Part shown: one piece after another, positions 1 to 7,593 of the stretch
How positions within the stretch are numbered: position 1 is the stretch's first letter
How the letters are laid out: every line of letters starts with the position of its first letter
Origin: Pseudomonadota bacterium
GTDB taxonomy: Bacteria > Pseudomonadota > Gammaproteobacteria > Acidiferrobacterales > Acidiferrobacteraceae
Assembly (NCBI GenBank): GCA_021797365.1
Contig: JAJZZU010000010.1
Coordinates: forward strand, 1-21,136
DNA length: 21,136 nt
Direction: 5' to 3'
Position numbers and translations under genes: made by a program
The notes under the pieces: generated by a model
The model's database searches: none
What the model was told of the DNA's origin: nothing
What the model saw: the letters and a program-made list of their open reading frames with translations, nothing else

Positions 1-1
1 G

Positions 2-361
2 CAACAGACCTACGGCAACGTCCTTTCGGGTCTGTTTTTTGGCGCGATGATCTTTTCTGTGGCTAACACCATGAGCACGGTGTCCCACGAAGGCGGCCCG
101 AACCTGAACGGGTTGGAGGGCGTGCCGAGCGTAAGCCCCAGCATGATGCTGGCGCAGGCCATGCAGGCCGCCCTGGCGAGCCTGGTCATCCTGCTTGGCT
201 GGTTTGCGTTCGTGCGCGGACTGTATGCCTGGTCCCAGATGGGGGCGGCCGGGACCGCCGACAAGAATCTGTTTTGGAAGGGGTTGACGTTCGTTATAGC
301 GGGCGCCATCGCCGCCAATATCGGGCCGTTTTTGGCGGCCCTATCGTTGCAATATTTTTAG
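2..361 (+). CDS. icmC: IcmC/DotE-like type IVB secretion/conjugation membrane protein (5'-partial)
   Basis: The reading frame is open from the left edge of the window, so the true start lies upstream. An in-frame ATG at 47 is probably internal, because the residues before it (QQTYGNVLSGLFFGA) look like part of the same membrane segment. What is visible is about 119 residues: a hydrophobic segment ending near SVANTM, a Pro/Gly-rich extracytoplasmic loop, a second hydrophobic segment (ASLVILLGWFAFVRG) and a third near the C-terminus (FVIAGAIAANIGPFLAALS). The order hydrophobic segment, FVRG, then K-x-L-T-hydrophobic-G-x-I-x-x-N-I is what I recall of IcmC/DotE and the related TraQ of IncI plasmids, which are inner-membrane proteins of type IVB systems. 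The following IcmD-like and IcmJ-like genes occur in the same order as Legionella icmC-icmD-icmJ, which supports the call. The identification rests on recalled motifs and synteny, not alignment. Confidence 0.72.
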   Translation, partial: QQTYGNVLSGLFFGAMIFSVANTMSTVSHEGGPNLNGLEGVPSVSPSMMLAQAMQAALASLVILLGWFAFVRGLYAWSQMGAAGTADKNLFWKGLTFVIAGAIAANIGPFLAALSLQYF

Positions 362-386
362 TATCCTTTACAGAAAACAGGGGGTA

Positions 387-794
387 ATGATGCGCATCAC
401 GATGTCAAATGTTCGCCGGCGCCTGCGCTATTGGTTGTATACTGCCATGGCATGGTGCTTCTCCATGCAGGTCGCCCTAGCCTATTCGTTCAGTAGCGGC
501 AGCGGGGGCTACGGGGGCCTAGGCAGCTCCGGTCTGCAGCCTGGTGGGGGCACCAACATCAACGGAGTTGTCCAGAACGCGGACACCACCGTGCTGCTCG
601 TCAAAGGCCTGACCATCGATGTAGCAACGCTTATCGGATTCATCGTGGCGGCCATGGGGATCTACCGGATCACCAAGGACAAGGAGCGGGGCGAGAACCA
701 TCATGCCGCGGCCTTCAAGATGATCCTGGCGGGCGGCGCCCTGGCATCCTTGGGTGTTCTGCTGATGACCACCGTCAACGGGATCTACACCTAA
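387..794 (+). CDS. icmD: IcmD/DotP-like type IVB system membrane protein
   Basis: This 135-residue protein has an N-terminal signal or anchor (about residues 12-33, ending ALA-Y), a Gly/Ser-rich linker (37-58), a membrane segment (about 76-93), a charged cytoplasmic loop (ITKDKERGENHH) and a last membrane segment (about 111-131). The length and layout (signal, two membrane segments, charged loop between them) match IcmD/DotP, a roughly 130-residue inner-membrane protein of Dot/Icm systems, and TraR of IncI plasmids. A GGGGG run at 380-384 serves as ribosome binding site for the tandem ATG codons at 387 and 390; the second has the better spacing. It lies 25 bases after the IcmC-like gene and 3 bases before the IcmJ-like gene, so it is probably in one operon with both. 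Position between those two genes is the strongest evidence for the name, since sequence conservation in this family is low. Confidence 0.7.
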   Translation: MMRITMSNVRRRLRYWLYTAMAWCFSMQVALAYSFSSGSGGYGGLGSSGLQPGGGTNINGVVQNADTTVLLVKGLTIDVATLIGFIVAAMGIYRITKDKERGENHHAAAFKMILAGGALASLGVLLMTTVNGIYT

Positions 795-797
795 ACC

Positions 798-1493
798 GTG
801 CTTGATCTCAGCCTATCCGTCAAAACGTCGGAGTTCCGGGACAACGACCGGGACTCCGGCGACGCGGACCGCGCCTTCCAGGGCGTGCGGCTCGTTGTCT
901 TGTCGCGCGACCGTTATACCTGCCAGGGTTGCGGGCTACAAACGCGCGGGGTGGACGGCAAAAGCGGCTACTTCGAGGTCCATCACGTCGATGACGACCA
1001 TCACAACAATCATCCGGACAACCTCGCGACCGCTTGCCCGTTTTGCCATTCTGTTAAGCATTTCGCCCTGGCGCACATCCAGGACCGGGGTTTTTTCGTC
1101 CCCGCGCGCGGCGTGAGTCAGCGCACCCTGAACCGGATCATGATGGTGCTGTGGTTCGAGACGCTGGTTCGCGATCGAGACCTCGAGGCTTGCCGTGTCG
1201 ATCTCAAGCGATGGATCGAGGAAGGCCGCAAGATGATGGCCACTGCCCCCGCTTACCGGGACCTGGTCGATGGCGCGGCTCTGGGCAACCGGGTACAGGA
1301 GATGGCCGCCGCCGGTCCCGGGAAGGCGGCAGCCCTGGAAGGACTGCGGACCCGCCTCAAGACCGTGTTGCTGGTCCCGAATCTAGACAATCCCCTCTAC
1401 CAGAAGGCGACCCGCTACTGGTCACAGACCTTGAGCGCGGCCTGGACGCCGGCCCGCGTGGCGCGCCATATCGCGGGTGAGGGCGATCAGTGA
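798..1493 (+). CDS. icmJ: IcmJ/DotN-like protein with intact HNH motif
   Basis: The 231-residue protein carries a clear HNH/zinc-binding fold: C42xxC45, E60-V-H62-H63, N75-L76, and C80xxC83-H84. IcmJ/DotN of Legionella (about 208 residues) is a cytosolic part of the type IV coupling complex, has an HNH-like fold, and begins its core with a similar RDRYTCQ-CG motif. Third position after IcmC- and IcmD-like genes matches the order icmC-icmD-icmJ. Unlike what I recall of the Legionella protein, the His-His pair of an active HNH nuclease is kept here. The C-terminal half (about 110-231) is helical and has no motif I recognise. The start is a GTG three bases after the IcmD stop with no good ribosome binding site, so translation is probably coupled. 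The alternative is a generic HNH endonuclease, which the gene order makes less likely. Confidence 0.75.
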   Translation: MLDLSLSVKTSEFRDNDRDSGDADRAFQGVRLVVLSRDRYTCQGCGLQTRGVDGKSGYFEVHHVDDDHHNNHPDNLATACPFCHSVKHFALAHIQDRGFFVPARGVSQRTLNRIMMVLWFETLVRDRDLEACRVDLKRWIEEGRKMMATAPAYRDLVDGAALGNRVQEMAAAGPGKAAALEGLRTRLKTVLLVPNLDNPLYQKATRYWSQTLSAAWTPARVARHIAGEGDQ

Positions 1494-3193
1494 TCTATAC
1501 CGGGGCCTTTCTCTTCGATCACCCCAAGTCGGGGCAGGTGGCCGGATGGGGCGCCGTGGCCGGCCAACCGGCGCGCCGGTACGAGTCCTTGAGCGGGGCG
1601 CTGACCTCGCCGGACATCATCTGGTGGACCAACGCGGACAACGAGGTCCTGACGCAACTGGCGATGCCGGCGCGCTTCCTGCCGGAAAACACCTTCGGCG
1701 CGCACATGGCCTCGTTCCTCGAGGCTTGGGGCGTTCCATTGCTTTCGCTTTCCAACGCGGAGATGCGCGAGCGCGGTTTCTCCCGGAACTTTACCCTGGC
1801 CGGCGACCCGGAAACGGCCGCGGCCCTGGCCGCGCTCATCGCGGCGCGCATCCCGGAATGGACTAAGGTCCCGTTGGCCTGCGGGCACTACATCAAGCAG
1901 GTCCTGCCGGCCGCGCGATCGGCCCCGGCGCCCTCCGTGACCCGGGCCTTGCGCCGCCTCGTCAACGACGAGTCGGAGTATTTTTCCCGGACCGCCGAGC
2001 GGTCGTCACCTTCGCGCACATTCCGGGCGTTTTCGCTGTCGCCCATGCAAGCGGCCCGCAACCTGACCCAAATCCCTTCCGAATCCGGCGATGGCCTCGT
2101 TCTCGCCTATCCGGCGGGATCCTGGCGGTCGGTGAAGTCCGCGCCGCACCGGACCGTCCAGGACCTCCTGGAGGCGGCACGTCCGCTGCTGGTTTATGCC
2201 CGCGTTGAGATGCCGGACTCGGCCCTGGCCAACCTGCTGGTGCTGGGCTCCGGCACGAAATCCAAGACGCGCGAATGGTTCGCCGTGCCCGAATTGTCGC
2301 TGTTGGCGGGTATCGGCGCAAAGGTTACGGTCGGCGGCAGCCGCGGTCGCGGCACGCTATTGTGGGAGGCCGAGAGGCGGCAAGAGGTGGCGCCCCCGCC
2401 GTCAGGGCTCCTACATGACGGATCCTGGAGCGCCGGCGCGGCGGCCCTGGCCCTATTGACCGCCATGGGCCGCGACCAGCGCGGACAGATCACGCCGACG
2501 CAGCTCTGGCTGCGCGGTATCGACATGACCCACACCTTGCTTGCGGCCATGCGCCTCTCGCGTGCGATCGGCGAGGCCTTGCCGGATACGCGCCCGCGCC
2601 TCTTCGGCCATTACCTGGGGTCGGCCTGGCTGATGCTGGATAACCTGATAGAGTCGGACGAACCGGCCCTTCAGGCGGCGGCCCTGCGGGAAGGGTTCCT
2701 CGTCCGGGGCGCGCCGGTGCATCCGGGCCTTTCGGATATCGACTCCGGGGCTCCTCTCGCCGCCCGTTGGCTTGCGGCCTCGCGTGAGGCTGGCCCGGTC
2801 GTGGCCTCCCTGATCGACGGGCTGGGTCTCGTGGCCACGCCCGAGCAGGCGCAGGCCATCGAGTCCATCGCAAGCCGTGGGTCGGTCCTGGCATCCGTGA
2901 CCGCCACGGCGGCCGCCTATGTCTTCGCCGACGGGTCGGACTGGACCGCGGCCATCACGCCCTGGAAAAACCGGCGGGATGATCCCGCCGCCGTGGCCGC
3001 CCTGATCCAATCCGCCCAGGCGCTGGCGGCCACCCTGCCGCCTGCAGCCCGCCAGTCGTTGGTCAAGACGGTCGGAAGCCTGGCACAGGCTGGCCGCCCG
3101 ATCGGTTTGATCCGCGAAGCCGTGACCCGCCTGTCACGGGCCAAAGGGCAGCCGCCGGTGGCGAAGACCCAACAACAGGGGGACGCTGCGTGA
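1490..3193 (+). CDS. Unrecognised 567-aa protein in the type IVB transfer module
   Basis: I do not recognise this family. The GTG start overlaps the IcmJ-like stop (GTGA) and has a GTGAGGG stretch about 8 bases upstream. The end overlaps topB in the same way, so it is an integral part of this operon. The protein looks soluble: no signal peptide, no long hydrophobic segment and no Walker A, so it is not the IcmB/DotO ATPase that follows IcmJ in Legionella. Visible pieces are an N-terminal region with many aromatic residues (IIWWTNADNEV), a central part with FSLSPMQAARNLTQIPSE, and an Ala-rich helical C-terminal half (about 290-550) with LWLRGIDMTHTLLAAM. Codon use and GC content match its neighbours. 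A role in DNA transfer is inferred only from position. Alternative views are a divergent primase- or replication-type protein, given the adjacent topoisomerase; no motif supports this. Confidence 0.85.
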   Translation: MIYTGAFLFDHPKSGQVAGWGAVAGQPARRYESLSGALTSPDIIWWTNADNEVLTQLAMPARFLPENTFGAHMASFLEAWGVPLLSLSNAEMRERGFSRNFTLAGDPETAAALAALIAARIPEWTKVPLACGHYIKQVLPAARSAPAPSVTRALRRLVNDESEYFSRTAERSSPSRTFRAFSLSPMQAARNLTQIPSESGDGLVLAYPAGSWRSVKSAPHRTVQDLLEAARPLLVYARVEMPDSALANLLVLGSGTKSKTREWFAVPELSLLAGIGAKVTVGGSRGRGTLLWEAERRQEVAPPPSGLLHDGSWSAGAAALALLTAMGRDQRGQITPTQLWLRGIDMTHTLLAAMRLSRAIGEALPDTRPRLFGHYLGSAWLMLDNLIESDEPALQAAALREGFLVRGAPVHPGLSDIDSGAPLAARWLAASREAGPVVASLIDGLGLVATPEQAQAIESIASRGSVLASVTATAAAYVFADGSDWTAAITPWKNRRDDPAAVAALIQSAQALAATLPPAARQSLVKTVGSLAQAGRPIGLIREAVTRLSRAKGQPPVAKTQQQGDAA

Positions 3194-5184
3194 AAAACCG
3201 TCTCTTCATTGCCGAAAAGCCGTCGCTGGGTAAAGCCATCGCCGCGCAGCTTCCCGGCCCGCACAAGGCGTCGCGCACCCATATCGTGTGCGGTGGCGGC
3301 GCGACCGTCACCTGGGCCTTCGGTCACCTGTACGAGCTGGCGGAGCCCGACGCCTATCTGCCCGATTCCGTCCCCAAAAATAGCAAAGGCAAGAAGCAGT
3401 GGCGGCTCGAGGATCTGCCGATCGTTCCCACGGATTGGAAGAAGGTCGCGAAGTCGAGCGCCAAGGACCAACTGGCGGCCATCCGCAACCTTGTGCGAGA
3501 CGCCAACGAAGTCGTCAATGCCGGGGATCCGGACCGCGAAGGTCAACTGCTGATCGACGAGATCCTTGATGCCTTGCGCTGGAAGGGGCCGACCAAGCGC
3601 ATCTGGCTTGCGGCCCTCGACCCGGAGAGCGTGAATCACGCCTTGTCGACGTTGCGCGACAACACCGAGTACGCCCCGCTGCGCGCGGCCGCCGAGGCGC
3701 GCGGGCGGGCCGACTGGCTGGTCGGCATGAACCTCTCACGCGCTTATACGCTGAAGTCCACCGGCAAAGGCGTGGTATCCATCGGGCGCGTGCAGACCCC
3801 GACGCTCGCCCTGGTGGTGCGCCGCGACCGCGAGATCGAAAACTTCCGTCCCGTGACGCACTACGCCCCTTGGGTTACCTTTGCGCATCCCCACGGGTCG
3901 TTTCGCGCGCGCTGGATGCCGCCGGCCCAAGAGGGAGACGGGGAGACCATTCAGATCACGGACAAGCGTTTGGCCGAAGCTGCCGCCGCCAAGGCCCTGG
4001 CGGCCAAGGTCGGCCAGGTCGCCTCGGCGACTGCCAAGGATGGACGTGAGGCCCCTCCCCTGCCGCTGATCCTGTCGACCTTGCAGGCGGAGGCGAGCCG
4101 CAAGTACGGATTGAGCGCACAGGAGACTCTGGATGCCGCCCAGAGCCTCTACGAGACGCACAAGATCCTGAGCTACCCGCGCACCGACTGCCCTTACCTG
4201 CCGGTCAGCCAACACGCCATGGCCGCCCGCGTGCGGGACGCCGTGGCCCGCACCGCACCGGATCTGCGCGAGGCGGCCTTGAAGGCCCCCAAACCCGATC
4301 AGAAGACGCGCGCGTGGGATGACGGCAAGATCACAGCGCACCATGGCCTGTCGCCCACGGTCGTGAGCGTGCCGTGGGATCGTCTGACCGAGGCGGAGCG
4401 TGCGGTCTACACGCTCGCCGCTCGCGCCTGGCTTGCGCAGTTCTATCCCGAGCACACCTTCCGGCAGAGCCACGCCATCGTCCAGTGTGGCGGTGAGAAA
4501 TGGGAGGCGCGCGGGCGCGTGACGCGCGATCCCGGCTGGAAGGTCCTGTATGCCGTCGGCGGGCACGAGAAGGAGGAGAACAAGGACGAAAACGAGGACC
4601 GGCAGGACCTGCCGGCCATGGCGGCCGGAGACGGCGTGCGCGCCACCGGCGCGGAGGTCAAAGAGATGGTGACCAAGCCGCCCGCGGCGTACACAGACGG
4701 CACCCTGATCGCCGCCATGTCGCGGGTCCACCAGCTGGTGACCAACCCCAAAATCAAAGCGCGCCTGAAAGAGACCTCGGGACTAGGGACTGAGGCCACG
4801 CGCGCCAACATTATCGAGACCTTACTCACGCGCGACTTTGTTCGCCGCGCCGGAAAGAAACTGATCAGCACCGAACGCGGACGCGCCTTGGTCGACGCCC
4901 TGCCCGAGGTGTTGACCGACCCTGGTGTGACGGGTCTTTGGGAGGACGCCCTGCAGGCGGTCGCCACCAAGGCCCTATCGCTTACGGACTTCGAGGAACA
5001 GCAGCGCAAGTTTGTGATCAAGCGCGTCCAGGAGGCGGTCTCCGGACCATCCGTTCGCATGCCTGACGCCCAGATGCCGACCCCATCCGGCGCGCGGTCC
5101 AGAGGCAAGCCCTTCCATGGGAAAAAGGCTGCCCACGCGAAGCGGTCCGCCGGCCCACATTCCCGGTCCAGCGCAAAAAGGTGA
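3190..5184 (+). CDS. topB: DNA topoisomerase III (type IA)
   Basis: This 664-residue protein has all core features of type IA topoisomerases of the TopB group. The TOPRIM domain shows E9 (IAEKPS) and D113-x-D115-x-E117 (NAGDPDREGQ). SIGRVQTPTLALVVRR lies near 197-212, and the catalytic tyrosine is Y329 in ILSYPRTD. A GLGTEATRANIIETLL block follows near residue 530. It breaks and rejoins one DNA strand to decatenate or relax DNA. Length is close to that of E. coli TopB (about 650), and the C-terminus is a basic Ser/Lys/Arg tail without zinc fingers. The GTG start overlaps the preceding stop and has GGGGGAC 6-7 bases upstream. Plasmids and integrative elements with type IV transfer systems often carry topB, probably to resolve replication or transfer intermediates, which fits the upstream transfer genes. 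Confidence 0.97.
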   Translation: MKNRLFIAEKPSLGKAIAAQLPGPHKASRTHIVCGGGATVTWAFGHLYELAEPDAYLPDSVPKNSKGKKQWRLEDLPIVPTDWKKVAKSSAKDQLAAIRNLVRDANEVVNAGDPDREGQLLIDEILDALRWKGPTKRIWLAALDPESVNHALSTLRDNTEYAPLRAAAEARGRADWLVGMNLSRAYTLKSTGKGVVSIGRVQTPTLALVVRRDREIENFRPVTHYAPWVTFAHPHGSFRARWMPPAQEGDGETIQITDKRLAEAAAAKALAAKVGQVASATAKDGREAPPLPLILSTLQAEASRKYGLSAQETLDAAQSLYETHKILSYPRTDCPYLPVSQHAMAARVRDAVARTAPDLREAALKAPKPDQKTRAWDDGKITAHHGLSPTVVSVPWDRLTEAERAVYTLAARAWLAQFYPEHTFRQSHAIVQCGGEKWEARGRVTRDPGWKVLYAVGGHEKEENKDENEDRQDLPAMAAGDGVRATGAEVKEMVTKPPAAYTDGTLIAAMSRVHQLVTNPKIKARLKETSGLGTEATRANIIETLLTRDFVRRAGKKLISTERGRALVDALPEVLTDPGVTGLWEDALQAVATKALSLTDFEEQQRKFVIKRVQEAVSGPSVRMPDAQMPTPSGARSRGKPFHGKKAAHAKRSAGPHSRSSAKR

Positions 5185-5189
5185 GGGAC

Positions 5190-5594
5190 ATGGGCAGACA
5201 ACGCGCCTTGCTGGTCGTGGAGGATTCCCCCACCGAGCGGCATATCCTCGAGACCTTGCTCGAGCGCCATCACTATCGCGTCCTGAGCGTCGAATCTGCG
5301 GAAAAGGGAGCCGACCTCCTGTCCTGTACCTCGGTCGACGCCGTCCTTATGGATATCGTCTTGCCGGGTATGAATGGTTTTCAGGCGATTCGCCACTACC
5401 GGAAAGAAGGGCTGTTGCCGCCCCATACCCCGATCGTGATTTGTACGACGAAAAGCACCGAATCCTATAGAGCCTGGGGTTTGCGGCAGGGAGCACAGTG
5501 GTATCTCACCAAGCCGATCCAGGAGACGGAGTTGCTATCCGTACTCCAGTCGCTGTTGCAGCGCCAACCCGATACCCAGGCGGCCCCCGCATGA
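5190..5594 (+). CDS. Stand-alone CheY/PilH-like response regulator
   Basis: A 134-residue single receiver domain with no output domain. It keeps the acidic pocket (E11, D12 in LLVVEDS), the phospho-acceptor D55 in VLMDIVLPGMNGF, the conserved Thr region (ICTTKST, T86/T87) and K108 in YLTKP. The closest types I recall are PilH/PilG-like regulators of twitching motility and other single-domain receivers. The ATG at 5190 is preferred because AGGTGAGG sits just upstream; a GTG at 5181 overlapping the topB stop is possible and adds three residues. No histidine kinase is encoded in the window, so the partner kinase is probably host-encoded or elsewhere on the element. The stop overlaps the start of the next gene (ATGA), implying co-transcription with a NUDIX hydrolase. 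Confidence 0.93.
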   Translation: MGRQRALLVVEDSPTERHILETLLERHHYRVLSVESAEKGADLLSCTSVDAVLMDIVLPGMNGFQAIRHYRKEGLLPPHTPIVICTTKSTESYRAWGLRQGAQWYLTKPIQETELLSVLQSLLQRQPDTQAAPA

Positions 5595-6157
5595 ACCAAC
5601 CCGACCCGAAACCCGTCGGCGTCCCGCCCGACGCGATCGTCACGGTGTACCAGAATCCCTGGTTTGCTGTGCGGCGGCGCGGCGGGATGCACTGGGTCAG
5701 CCAGGGCAAGCGGGCGGGCGCGGTTGTGATCGCCCGCCGCCGACAGGACGGTCGGATCGCCCTGTTGCGTCACGACCGGCCGACGACCGTGGGTCGTGTG
5801 GTATGGGAACTGCCGCGCGGCGGGGTGCTTCCGGGCGAGGCCCTGCGAGATTGTGCGTTGCGCGAGGGACAAGAGGAAACGGGCTGTCGCCTCCATATGA
5901 TCCGGTCGCTGGGAACGCTCTACCCGGACACCGGCATTCTGGAAAGCCGTGTGGGTGTGTTTCTGGTCGAGGCGTCCGGCATGACAAGCGTGGACGCCAA
6001 TCCCGACCCAGCGGAACGCGCTGCGGTGCGCGGGCTTATGTGGCTACAGCCCCGCCAGATCTCCTGGTTGTTGCGATCCGGACTGATTGTCGATGGGTTC
6101 ACCGTGGCCGCCATGGGCCTATTTTTCCAAACCGAGGAGTTCGCCCATGACCCGTAA
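5591..6157 (+). CDS. NUDIX hydrolase, ADP-ribose pyrophosphatase-like
   Basis: The 188-residue protein has a textbook NUDIX box at residues 77-99: Gly77, five residues, Glu83, seven residues, then R91-E92-x-x-E95-E96-x-G98. NUDIX enzymes hydrolyse nucleoside diphosphates linked to another group, using Mg2+ held by the box glutamates. The surrounding pattern (WELPRGGVLPGE upstream, YPDTGILESRVGVFLVE downstream) resembles ADP-ribose/NDP-sugar pyrophosphatases of the NudF type, though the substrate cannot be read from sequence. The ATG at 5591 overlaps the response regulator stop by four bases. A longer in-frame start at 5498 would overlap that gene by almost 100 bases and is unlikely. It overlaps the next gene by 11 bases, which places it in a tightly coupled cargo operon. 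Confidence 0.93.
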   Translation: MNQPDPKPVGVPPDAIVTVYQNPWFAVRRRGGMHWVSQGKRAGAVVIARRRQDGRIALLRHDRPTTVGRVVWELPRGGVLPGEALRDCALREGQEETGCRLHMIRSLGTLYPDTGILESRVGVFLVEASGMTSVDANPDPAERAAVRGLMWLQPRQISWLLRSGLIVDGFTVAAMGLFFQTEEFAHDP

Positions 6158-6668
6158 AGAACATCACCAAACCGCCACGGTCGTCAGCCGGGATGGACAG
6201 GAATCCCGTGTCGAGGTAACGAGCGAGGACCTACTGTCCGCCGAAGAAATCCAGGACATCCTTACGCAGGCGACGGGCACACCCGGTGAAGAGTGTCCCG
6301 TTCGTGTAGAGGCGGTCGCCCCAGAGAGTCCCCGCACCCCCGCATCCGAGATCACGGAACGGTTAGGGCTTCTGAAGAGGTGTCAGGTGATCACTCGGGA
6401 CGGTCGCGCTTTCCGTTTTATGGGCATCAGCAACACCAAGGCACACCGATTCGTAGCCCTCTCCGCGCCGTCTGTTCAGGAGATGGGATACATGATCGGC
6501 GACATCATAGCCCGCATCTCTCTCGACTGCAGCGCGGAAGAAGCGGACGCCTTCGTGGAAGCTGTCAGTGACGCGGCGCATCTGTGTACGTCCTTCTTGC
6601 TCAGCGAAGGCGAAACGCTATCGAGCAACATCTCATCACGACAAAAGGAAAACGCCCGTGACTTTTAA
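6147..6668 (+). CDS. Hypothetical protein, 173 aa
   Basis: I do not recognise this protein. It is acidic and apparently cytoplasmic, with no signal peptide or membrane segment. The N-terminal third is polar (TATVVSRDGQESRVEVTSEDLL) and the middle contains RCQVITRDGRAFRFMGIS, which looks like a strand-rich small domain. The rest is helical (PSVQEMGYMIGDIIARI, AFVEAVSDAAHLCTSFLL). The ATG at 6147 has GAGGAG 7 bases upstream and overlaps the NUDIX gene by 11 bases. The stop lies 11 bases inside the next gene, so it is translationally linked to both neighbours. The context (response regulator, NUDIX, periplasmic binding protein) does not reveal a job. Confidence 0.82.
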   Translation: MTRKEHHQTATVVSRDGQESRVEVTSEDLLSAEEIQDILTQATGTPGEECPVRVEAVAPESPRTPASEITERLGLLKRCQVITRDGRAFRFMGISNTKAHRFVALSAPSVQEMGYMIGDIIARISLDCSAEEADAFVEAVSDAAHLCTSFLLSEGETLSSNISSRQKENARDF

Positions 6669-7512
6669 GAGATTTTCACAGCATGCCCGCCTGTGGGCGG
6701 TGGCTGGCGTGATCATCGGCCTTGTGCCGACCGTTTCTCACGCACAATCCCAAGCCGTCTGGACCTTCTCGACGCCGCCTCGTGGGTTGCACCAGCGGCA
6801 ATTATACCGCCCGTTGGTGCGTTATCTCGCCCAAGCGACGGGGCACCCTATTCGGTTCGTGGGCACCGATTCGTGGATGGTCTACAGCGTCAACCAAGCC
6901 CGCGGGCGATACACCCTGATCTTTGACGGTCCGACCTTCACCGGTTGGCGAGATCAGCATCTGCATTACCGCCCCTTGGTGCGTCTCGGCGGGTATCTCA
7001 CGTTCGACGTGGTGACGACCGACCCTGCGATTCGGCGCTTGCACCAGTTAGACGGCGAGCCCGTCTGCGCCAACGCGCTACCCAATCTCGCGACGATGGT
7101 GCTGATGCGCCGGACGTCGGGTGTGGCCCGTCCCTATTTGTTACCGCAGAACGGCATTGGGGGCGACTATCGCGGTCTGCTCGCCGGGACCTGCGTAGCG
7201 ACCGTACTCCCCGCCGCGTTCCTGGCCCACCATCTGGCGCCCGCACGCGCCAAGATCCATGTCCTGTACCAAAGCCGCGCGTACCGCAATTTGGCGCTGT
7301 CGGTCAGCCCGGACGTACCCGCGACCATGCGCCAGCGGATCCGGGCCGCTTTGTTGAGTTCGCAGGGACAGAAAGTGTTGCGGCAAATCTATCCCCGCCA
7401 ACCTCATATGCAGTTTCGTCCGGCCTCCGCAGTGGACTATGCCGTCTACGGAGCCGCACTGGATCATCTGACCAGCTACCAATCCATGATTCCACGCAGA
7501 GATCGTTCCTAA
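6658..7512 (+). CDS. PhnD-type periplasmic substrate-binding protein (orphan)
   Basis: The 284-residue product begins with a typical Sec signal (about residues 1-29, hydrophobic AVAGVIIGLVP, cleavage after SHA). The mature part resembles the phosphate/phosphite/phosphonate binding protein family (PhnD-like): an RQLYRPLVRYLAQATGHPIRFV segment, then FDGPTFTGWRD, L-D-G-E-P-V-C near the hinge, and VLYQSRAYRNLALSVSPDVP. In this family the protein binds an anionic ligand in the periplasm, either for an ABC transporter or as a sensory input. No permease or ATPase gene is nearby, so uptake would need a host transporter, and a sensing role is equally possible. The GTG at 6658 has AAAAGGAAAA upstream. 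A longer in-frame ATG at 6568 would hide the signal peptide and is rejected. Confidence 0.8.
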   Translation: MTFKRFSQHARLWAVAGVIIGLVPTVSHAQSQAVWTFSTPPRGLHQRQLYRPLVRYLAQATGHPIRFVGTDSWMVYSVNQARGRYTLIFDGPTFTGWRDQHLHYRPLVRLGGYLTFDVVTTDPAIRRLHQLDGEPVCANALPNLATMVLMRRTSGVARPYLLPQNGIGGDYRGLLAGTCVATVLPAAFLAHHLAPARAKIHVLYQSRAYRNLALSVSPDVPATMRQRIRAALLSSQGQKVLRQIYPRQPHMQFRPASAVDYAVYGAALDHLTSYQSMIPRRDRS

Positions 7513-7531
7513 AAGGGAGAGAGAAGACGTT

Positions 7532-7582
7532 ATGCGTAAGACCGTTAAAGCCCGCCGCGCCGTCCTTGCGGCGATCATCTAA
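7532..7582 (+). CDS. 16-codon mini-ORF, possible leader peptide
   Basis: The short frame encodes MRKTVKARRAVLAAII and stops at 7580-7582. It has a strong purine-rich ribosome binding site (AAAAGGGAGAGAG, 7511-7523) about 8 bases before its ATG. It ends just before the GGAGTC that serves the next gene. CGCCGC and GCGGCG within it (about 7555-7575) can pair into a hairpin. It fills most of the 81-base gap between the binding-protein gene and the small exported protein. It could be a leader peptide coupling translation, a short signal-like remnant, or chance. Nothing in the sequence proves translation. Confidence 0.35.
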   Translation: MRKTVKARRAVLAAII

Positions 7583-7593
7583 GGAGTCACCCC

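Noticed and set aside
1490..3193. The 567-residue protein as IcmB/DotO ATPase
   Set aside because: No Walker A or B motif, and it is about half the usual length of IcmB.
3736..4731. 331-codon open frame on the minus strand
   Set aside because: It lies wholly inside topB, which has every type IA topoisomerase motif; long antisense frames are expected in GC-rich coding DNA.
5498..5590. Longer N-terminus for the NUDIX protein starting at 5498
   Set aside because: It would overlap the response regulator by almost 100 bases, and the extra residues have no similarity to NUDIX proteins.
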